Source: Candidatus Colicola caccequi (GTDB lineage: Bacteria; Bacteroidota; Bacteroidia; Bacteroidales; Paludibacteraceae). From it: a stretch of 6,120 nt of DNA. This document shows, piece by piece, positions 1-4,940 of this stretch. The notes under the pieces were generated by a model. The model saw only the letters and a program-made list of their open reading frames with translations. It was not told the DNA's origin and searched no databases. Every line of letters begins with the position of its first letter. Positions within the stretch are counted from its first letter, which is position 1. The position numbers and the translations under genes were made by a program. The DNA lies in NCBI GenBank assembly GCA_018065205.1, contig JAGHTR010000007.1, positions 1-6,120 on the forward strand, given 5' to 3'.

Positions 1-9
1 GTCATGCAT

Positions 10-108
10 GACTGTCGGGGGACTGCCGGCTGACATACGGACGACATGCGCGTCACCTTCGGTCTGCCTTCGGGCGACCTTCGGGTGACCTTCGGGCGAC
101 CTTCGGGA
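10..108. repeat. GC-rich tandem array of 11-bp units
   Basis: Nine consecutive units with an exact 11-bp period can be laid out from 10, 21, 32, 43, 54, 65, 76, 87 and 98. The right-hand units are nearly identical (GACCTTCGGGC, GACCTTCGGGT, GACCTTCGGGA). Those to the left are progressively degenerate (GACTGTCGGGG, GACTGCCGGCT, GACATACGGAC, GACATGCGCGT). The shared core is GAC...CGG. Positions 1-9 may be the end of a further unit, so the array probably continues past the left edge. The period is not a multiple of three, and no reading frame is supported here. Units from 54 on carry CTTCGG, which in a plus-strand transcript is a UUCG tetraloop closed by C-G. The remaining gene-free bases 109-188 hold only the candidate promoter, and 227-265 hold nothing else I can identify. 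Confidence 0.8.
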
Positions 109-116
109 ATGACAGG

Positions 117-148
117 CAAAGCAAGTTGTCAATTTGACTAAAAGCAAA
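117..148 (-). promoter_or_regulatory. Candidate leftward Bacteroidota-type promoter
   Basis: On the minus strand TTTG (145-148) is followed after exactly 20 bp by TTGCTTTG (117-124), one mismatch from TAnnTTTG and with the same spacing as the peptidase promoter. It lies beyond the amylase terminator and points out of the left edge, so it could serve a minus-strand gene outside the window. A small inverted repeat GTCAA-T-TTGAC (128-138) sits in the spacer and might be an operator. The second position of the -7 element is off-consensus, so confidence is limited. Confidence 0.35.
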
Positions 149-188
149 CACACCTGAAAGCCAATGAAAGAATGGGTATATACGCCAA

Positions 189-226
189 AAAATGGCTAAT
201 CAGCGGGGGTGCTAATTAGCCATTTT
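189..226 (-). terminator. Strong, possibly bidirectional terminator after the amylase gene
   Basis: A perfect 12-bp stem (AAAATGGCTAAT / ATTAGCCATTTT) continues, after one C/A mismatch, into 3 more pairs (AGC/GCT) around a 6-base G-rich loop (GGGGGT on the plus strand). Read leftwards it is followed by a T run (six A on the plus strand, 187-192). In the rightward direction the right arm also ends in TTTTG and then TTATAAAAA. It starts 39 nt after the amylase stop at 266. The A and T tracts on both sides suggest it could also stop transcription arriving from the left. Confidence 0.85.
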
Positions 227-265
227 GTTATAAAAACGCGTGTGTTTTATGCGTATAGACCGTTT

Positions 266-2644
266 TTATAGTGGTCGGCCAAGGGCGTCAAAGAGGACGG
301 CGTCTCGGAGAATGAGGAAGCGACCATTTTGGATGAACTTAGTGGGTGCAACAGCCGGAGTAACATCCATATTCACCTCATCAATATCCGTCACGACAGG
401 TGAGCCAACAAGAATGCGTAAATCGCCAGGATTGAGCGAAAGTTTAGATGTTGTAATCTTTTGATTATCATTGAGATAGTCGTACCAAGTGCCGGAGGGT
501 AAGGTGTACGAATTGCCTGCATTGGCTGCAAAATTACCCACAACCAATACATCGTTCCCCCATTGGACCGAGCGAACTTCCACGCCGTGACCTAAATTAG
601 AGGCAGTTGGATTGCCCTCAAACACGGAGGATAGGTATTGTGTACGCAGTTTAATAATTTTAGCCACCTTGTCGTAAATCTTCATGCGTGTCGAACCGGC
701 AGATAACCAGCCCATTGATTCCGGATTAACCTTAGGTTCGCATTTGTAGCTATCCGATGTGCCGGATGCTCCTGCTTTAGAGAATAACGAGTAATCAAAG
801 CCGAGTTCACCATATTGATAGAGCATGTGCGAACCATTGAGCAAGACGTTGAAAGCCAAAGTCAGCGGTACGCGATTGAGTCGTGCAGTCTCGTTTGTTT
901 TAAGATCACCATTGCCGTACTGTTTTACTTTGTATTGGTTGCGTTCCTCATCATGGCTCTCATTATAAGCGATATAGCCATCTTTGTTAGCATCCGTGAG
1001 AGCGTCATCTTTGTCCATCCATCCCATAGCAACCTGGCTATAAGCATTATTGGTGTTCTGCCAACATTGCATACCATAACTGATGAGTTGTGGACGTTCT
1101 GTGCCCATGTTGCTGCCCCAATGCTCTAAAATCATATATGCCGTTGGCGAAACAGCTTTTACGCCGTTATCGTAGTAGTACTTGAGGTTCTCCACGGATG
1201 TATTAGCCTTATCGGAGCATAAACCATGACTGAGGTCTAAACGATAACCATCAACTTTATATTCCGTGAGCCAGTACTTGAGCACTCGCGTGAAATGATC
1301 ACGGGTGGGTGCAAATCCATGATTCCAGTCCTCATACACGTTGTCAGAGTGAGGAGCCGTAACGTTGAACCACGGGTTGTCCTTGAGGTCCGTGCCGTAC
1401 GGATAAAGTTTATTCATCGGATTGAGTCCGGTAGCATGGTTGAATACCATATCTAAGATAACTGCCATGCCGCGTTTATGGCATTCATCCACAAATTCTT
1501 TGAGCATCTCAGGCGTGCCATAGGCTTTATCTAAAGCGAAGTAATGGTTAGGTGAGTAGCCCCAGTTAATTTGTCCGTCAAATTCGGTAACCGGCATGAG
1601 CTCAATGGCATTTACACCTAAGCCTTGAAGGTAATCCAAACGTTTCATCAGTCCGGGGATGGAATGTTGGGTGGTATAGTCATATACCCATAGTTCGTAG
1701 ATGACGAGGTTGTTTTTGTTGGGACGTTTGAAGTTAAGCGTGGCATCGGACCATGGATAAGGAGTCTTGCCTGTTTGAATAACCGTTACGTAACTGCCAT
1801 CGGCGCCACAGTGAGGATAGTCAATTAGGGTAGGGTCCACTGTGCGTGGTTCATATTTATCATCGAGGTGAATAACCTTTTCGGAGAAGAGGTCGGATAT
1901 CTGTACGTGCTTGCCGTCTGCACGTTCTACTACGTATTGGAATCGGTATTCCTTACCGGGAGTAAGTCCGGTAACGTTAATCCAGAAGTAGTTGCCGTCC
2001 TTATAGAGTTGGTACTTATTATCCAGCTGCCAATCGGTCATATCGCCCAATAGGAAGACGTGCTTAGCGGCAGCCGTCTTAGAGGCCGCATAGGTGCAGA
2101 GCGTTACCGAAGTGCCATCGGCACCATAGTAAATACCATTGACGATACCGGCAGGGCGAGCCTTGGATGTAACGGCAGCCGGAGTAAAGCCGGTCCATAT
2201 ATCGGCACAAGGGGCTTCGCCAAAATAAACGAATATATCTCCACCGGCAGCGGTCTTACCTTCCTTAGAGCCGCCAGGGCCATCATTGAATACTAAACAG
2301 ATTTTGGTGATTTGGGTGGTAGTAGGTACATCAAAGTAACTATATAGATTAGGACTAATCTTCAGTTCCCAGTTACCGTCAGCGTTTTTGGTCATTTTGT
2401 ATTTCTCTTTACCATCGCGCCAAGTGCCGGTTTTTTGCCAGTCTTGTCCGTTGTATGAGATTCCAATATGGGCATAGCATTTGGTAGCACCAACCATACC
2501 TTTATTGCCCTGATTGGGGTTGAAGATAATGGTTACTTCGCCATCATACCCCAAAGGAATGATAGCAGGAACGGTGGTAACTTGTGCCCAAGCACATACG
2601 ACACCAATAAGGGTGAGAGAAAGGATAAATAGTGTTTTTTTCAT
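266..2644 (-). CDS. Secreted GH13 alpha-amylase-family glycoside hydrolase with N-terminal beta modules and a short C-terminal tail
   Basis: The 792-residue product probably cleaves or rearranges alpha-1,4/1,6-glucans (starch, glycogen) outside the cytoplasm. Residues 1-20 form a type I signal peptide (MKKT, hydrophobic core, AWA before Q21). Two beta modules follow: about 22-142, like N-terminal domains of Bacteroidota secreted amylases, and about 165-262, an E-set/CBM48-like domain (FLLGDMTDW). The GH13 barrel spans about 310-670. Motifs seen are DMVFNH (398-403), GYRLD with Arg468 and nucleophile Asp470, ILEHWG with acid/base Glu507, and SHDEE with His564 and Asp565; the triad is therefore intact. 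The stretch ELMPVTEF...WGYSP (348-364) resembles branching-enzyme/TreZ-type members, so the exact subfamily and product are unresolved. A C-terminal beta domain (about 685-748) precedes the tail, which starts at KFI (769). The ATG is chosen because the signal peptide follows directly; no Shine-Dalgarno is visible, as is usual in Bacteroidota. The gene lies 53 nt after the peptidase gene, beyond a terminator-like hairpin, and no promoter was found in that gap. Confidence 0.93.
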   Translation of the reverse strand: MKKTLFILSLTLIGVVCAWAQVTTVPAIIPLGYDGEVTIIFNPNQGNKGMVGATKCYAHIGISYNGQDWQKTGTWRDGKEKYKMTKNADGNWELKISPNLYSYFDVPTTTQITKICLVFNDGPGGSKEGKTAAGGDIFVYFGEAPCADIWTGFTPAAVTSKARPAGIVNGIYYGADGTSVTLCTYAASKTAAAKHVFLLGDMTDWQLDNKYQLYKDGNYFWINVTGLTPGKEYRFQYVVERADGKHVQISDLFSEKVIHLDDKYEPRTVDPTLIDYPHCGADGSYVTVIQTGKTPYPWSDATLNFKRPNKNNLVIYELWVYDYTTQHSIPGLMKRLDYLQGLGVNAIELMPVTEFDGQINWGYSPNHYFALDKAYGTPEMLKEFVDECHKRGMAVILDMVFNHATGLNPMNKLYPYGTDLKDNPWFNVTAPHSDNVYEDWNHGFAPTRDHFTRVLKYWLTEYKVDGYRLDLSHGLCSDKANTSVENLKYYYDNGVKAVSPTAYMILEHWGSNMGTERPQLISYGMQCWQNTNNAYSQVAMGWMDKDDALTDANKDGYIAYNESHDEERNQYKVKQYGNGDLKTNETARLNRVPLTLAFNVLLNGSHMLYQYGELGFDYSLFSKAGASGTSDSYKCEPKVNPESMGWLSAGSTRMKIYDKVAKIIKLRTQYLSSVFEGNPTASNLGHGVEVRSVQWGNDVLVVGNFAANAGNSYTLPSGTWYDYLNDNQKITTSKLSLNPGDLRILVGSPVVTDIDEVNMDVTPAVAPTKFIQNGRFLILRDAVLFDALGRPL

Positions 2645-2665
2645 AATGATAGAATAAAAAAGTGA

Positions 2666-2691
2666 ATAGAGGCGAACCCAATCGCCTCTAT
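2666..2691 (-). terminator. Intrinsic terminator or attenuator between the peptidase and amylase genes
   Basis: Perfect 10-bp inverted repeat (ATAGAGGCGA / TCGCCTCTAT) with a 6-base loop. Read leftwards, the stem is followed within a few bases by TTTTTT (2655-2660). It begins 6 nt after the peptidase stop (2698) and its T run ends about 10 nt before the amylase ATG (2644). It therefore acts either as a terminator of the peptidase transcript or as a partial terminator regulating read-through into the amylase gene. Confidence 0.85.
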
Positions 2692-2697
2692 CCTATA

Positions 2698-4755
2698 TTA
2701 TCGCAATAATTGTCCCTGCGCGTTATACAGTTTATTATCACGCATGATGAAGAACTGACCATCAAGGATGAACTTCTGTATCTTTGTTTCTTGCTTCCAT
2801 TCGGGCAGAGTCGTAGGTGTGCTGCTGCGAGCATAAATCTGCGGAAGCAACATCTTGGGCGAAGGGTCGGAAGTGTAATTGCAGAAACGTGAATAGTCTT
2901 GGTTCATCAGGATACGACCATAACTACTGGTACTTGCAATGGTAGCCAAATTATTTGAGATAGTGATAGTCCATGTAGGGGTGCCATCATCCCACGCTAA
3001 TTTCTTAGCAGCAGTAGCACCTAAGTCACCATTGGCATGTGTTAATGTCCATGTGCTAGATTGCTTATCTAACGTAAAGATAGCTACCGGAGAATCGTCC
3101 GGTAATGCAATGGTGTTATTGACAATCGTCACCTCTGCGCGGCCGAGATAGCCTGTGCTTTTGGTTGTGGTCAATTCGGATGTGGCAGCATAAGAGTCGC
3201 CTTCATAGGTGGCAACAATAATCATCTCGTCCCCGGATTGCAGTTCATCAGCAGAGGTCACAAGAGTAAAGTCTTTGGACTCTTCTGTTTCATTGGTGAC
3301 GGTGATGGTAGCGGTAGCTGTTTTGTTGCCATCATGTGTAGTAACGGTGATAATAGCCGTACCTTGAGCAATACCTTTAACGAGACCGCTTTCCGAAACG
3401 GTAGCAACGGATGTATTGTTGCTCTTCCAAGTCACAACCTTATCAGTGGCATTAGCCGGAGCGATGGTGGCGGTGAGTTGTTGTTTGCCATTGATTTTGA
3501 GCGTAGCAGAAGTAGGCGCAACTGTAACGCCGGTTACTGCAATAACTTCTTGTTGAGCAGGCTCTACACCAATCATGGCATCAATATTGGTGGAGAAGTT
3601 ATACGAATAGCCACTTGGCTTTAGGGCAGATAATTTGCAGTAGCAGTTACCATCGCCTTCCCAACCCCAGTTGATATGGAAATAGCCACTGGCGTTGCGA
3701 CCATCGCATACGAACTCGTGTCCGCCGTCTGTATCTTCACCACCCATTATAATGGGACGACCAGCCTCCAAGTCTGCATTGAAGTATTGCTCAATTTTGG
3801 CTGTAGTTACTCCGTATTCAGCAGGCTCAAAAGCGGAAGCTCCATAGGCTTTTTGTGTGTATGTAGTGATGAATTTATCTGCTTTGTATCCGAAGTATGT
3901 GGTAATACCATCACCCATCATATCTGTGAAAGCACCGCTACCACCAGCTTCGTCTCCACCATATTCCATTTCGCATGCAACACCGAGCTGGTACATCAGA
4001 GTAGCTACGGCATTGGCTTGAGCCGTGTTGTAACTAACTTTGCTATAATTATACACCATATTATCCCAATCGTAGGTGGTCTCACCAAAGTTGGCCGTTA
4101 GGGTCTCTTTTTGAGTCTTTTTATTCGCATTTTCCCATGTATAGGTTTTAGATCCTGTACCTTTCTCAGGGTAGCGCCATTTATACATAATCTGCGCCAT
4201 GGCAGTAGCCACGCAACCGGTATAGGAACGCGTGTTATCGTACTTGTCTATGGGGCAGAGATTATTATATGGTGTTTCTTGATACCAAGCAATTTCTTGA
4301 CCTTTGTCATTCTTCAATAGCGGACCAATGGCACTAACAGCCTTGCGGGGAGTAATTTTATCCACGGCGTTGTCGTCATTAGCAAAAGAAATCTCTTCCT
4401 GCAGACGATTAAGCCAGAAACGGAGGTTAGGATTAACTTTTTCTGGATCAAACGAACCTTGTTCAGCATAAACGAGCACATCTTCGGTGCGGTCATCACC
4501 ACTGACGATAACGAAACCGGCATCATTGCCCTGATTGAAAACATAGTACGCAGGTTCGGTACCGTTTTTCTTCATGCACTTATGCGCTAACGTCATAGTA
4601 GCAGCCGTACGAGGAGTTACACCGGCCTGGCGCAAGGATGGTTGATTGTTAGTAAATTGTGCTGCAATGGCAGCGGCATCTTCTACCGTACGTTCAGCTG
4701 CAGAAAGTCCAACTGCCAACGATACGAGTAATACTAAAAGAAACGTCTTTTTCAT
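2698..4755 (-). CDS. Secreted C10-family cysteine peptidase (streptopain/interpain-like) with Big_2 domain
   Basis: The 685-residue product is a papain-fold cysteine endopeptidase made as a secreted zymogen. A signal peptide covers residues 1-20 (SAA before E21). An inhibitory propeptide of the Spi_C10 kind covers about 21-135 (AYYVFN, GFVIVSGDDR). The catalytic domain is about 140-400. Visible catalytic features are WYQETPYN (157-164; Gln159 possibly the oxyanion-hole residue), TGCVATAMAQIM with nucleophile Cys181, GGHEFVCDG with His346, and FHINWGW with Trp363. These match the SpeB Cys-His-Trp arrangement, so the enzyme should be active. A bacterial Ig-like Big_2 domain follows (about 404-487; WKSNNTSVATV, GIAQGTAIITV). 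A further beta-rich domain (about 495-643; YGRILMNQ, PQIYAR) is of a type seen in Bacteroidota secreted proteins, but I cannot name it. The protein ends in the tail KFI...R685 (661-685). The gene has its own Bacteroidota-type promoter about 33 nt upstream and a terminator-like hairpin just after its stop. Natural substrate and localisation are not evident; family members include virulence and nutrient-acquisition proteases. Confidence 0.95.
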   Translation of the reverse strand: MKKTFLLVLLVSLAVGLSAAERTVEDAAAIAAQFTNNQPSLRQAGVTPRTAATMTLAHKCMKKNGTEPAYYVFNQGNDAGFVIVSGDDRTEDVLVYAEQGSFDPEKVNPNLRFWLNRLQEEISFANDDNAVDKITPRKAVSAIGPLLKNDKGQEIAWYQETPYNNLCPIDKYDNTRSYTGCVATAMAQIMYKWRYPEKGTGSKTYTWENANKKTQKETLTANFGETTYDWDNMVYNYSKVSYNTAQANAVATLMYQLGVACEMEYGGDEAGGSGAFTDMMGDGITTYFGYKADKFITTYTQKAYGASAFEPAEYGVTTAKIEQYFNADLEAGRPIIMGGEDTDGGHEFVCDGRNASGYFHINWGWEGDGNCYCKLSALKPSGYSYNFSTNIDAMIGVEPAQQEVIAVTGVTVAPTSATLKINGKQQLTATIAPANATDKVVTWKSNNTSVATVSESGLVKGIAQGTAIITVTTHDGNKTATATITVTNETEESKDFTLVTSADELQSGDEMIIVATYEGDSYAATSELTTTKSTGYLGRAEVTIVNNTIALPDDSPVAIFTLDKQSSTWTLTHANGDLGATAAKKLAWDDGTPTWTITISNNLATIASTSSYGRILMNQDYSRFCNYTSDPSPKMLLPQIYARSSTPTTLPEWKQETKIQKFILDGQFFIMRDNKLYNAQGQLLR

Positions 4756-4787
4756 GATAAATGAATTTTATTTTTTGTTAGACGTTG

Positions 4788-4819
4788 CAAAGATACAAAG
4801 AAATTCCCATATATGCAAA
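4788..4819 (-). promoter_or_regulatory. Bacteroidota-type promoter of the C10 peptidase gene
   Basis: On the minus strand the -33 element TTTG (4816-4819) is followed after exactly 20 bp by TATCTTTG (4788-4795), which fits the Bacteroidota sigma-factor consensus TTTG-N(about 19-21)-TAnnTTTG. Transcription should begin near 4780-4783, giving an AT-rich leader of about 25 nt with no Shine-Dalgarno before the ATG at 4755. This is the best promoter match in the window. An imperfect CTTTG duplication just upstream (TTTCTTTG) could offer a weaker alternative -7 element. Confidence 0.8.
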
Positions 4820-4836
4820 TATTTTAAGTATAATTA

Positions 4837-4848
4837 ACCATAAATGGT
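4837..4848. promoter_or_regulatory. Small inverted repeat upstream of the peptidase promoter, possible operator
   Basis: ACCAT-AA-ATGGT is a perfect 5-bp-arm inverted repeat. It lies 17 bp upstream of the -33 element of the peptidase promoter, where an activator could bind. The arms are short and the region is AT-rich, so a chance occurrence is quite possible. Confidence 0.2.
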
Positions 4849-4896
4849 CACTTTTAAGGATTATTGAATGAGAAGACGGGTTTATTAAAATAATAA

Positions 4897-4916
4897 GGGA
4901 GCGGAAAACCGCTCCC
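4897..4916 (-). terminator. Intrinsic terminator of the modular binding-protein gene
   Basis: Perfect 8-bp GC-rich stem (GGGAGCGG / CCGCTCCC) with a 4-base loop, read leftwards, followed by a T-rich stretch (TTATTATTTTAATAAA). It starts 24 nt past the stop codon at 4941. It separates this gene from the peptidase gene, which has its own promoter further on. Confidence 0.85.
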
Positions 4917-4940
4917 CTACTATGAACTATGTAAAATGAA

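Noticed and set aside
10..108. CRISPR array
   Set aside because: The units are 11 bp and directly abutting, with no unique spacers, so they do not have CRISPR repeat-spacer architecture.
240..464. Plus-strand 74-codon frame at the left, starting in the intergenic region
   Set aside because: It overlaps the 3' end of the amylase gene antisense, is Arg/Ser-rich without domain features, and has no promoter of its own.
2591..2593. Possible lipoprotein signal at Cys17 of the amylase (GVVC)
   Set aside because: The residues before the Cys do not fit a lipobox (Val at -1 instead of Gly/Ala/Ser), whereas AWA-Q at 18-21 is a good signal peptidase I site.
2779..2786. Plus-strand TATCTTTG resembling a -7 promoter element
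   Set aside because: It lies inside the peptidase coding region on the opposite strand, with no TTTG about 20 bp upstream, so it is most likely a chance match.
3238..4101. Plus-strand open frames (3238-3624, 128 codons; 3676-4101, 141 codons) opposite the peptidase gene
   Set aside because: They lie wholly antisense to a clearly recognisable C10 peptidase; their translations show no coherent domain, and no promoter or spacing supports them.
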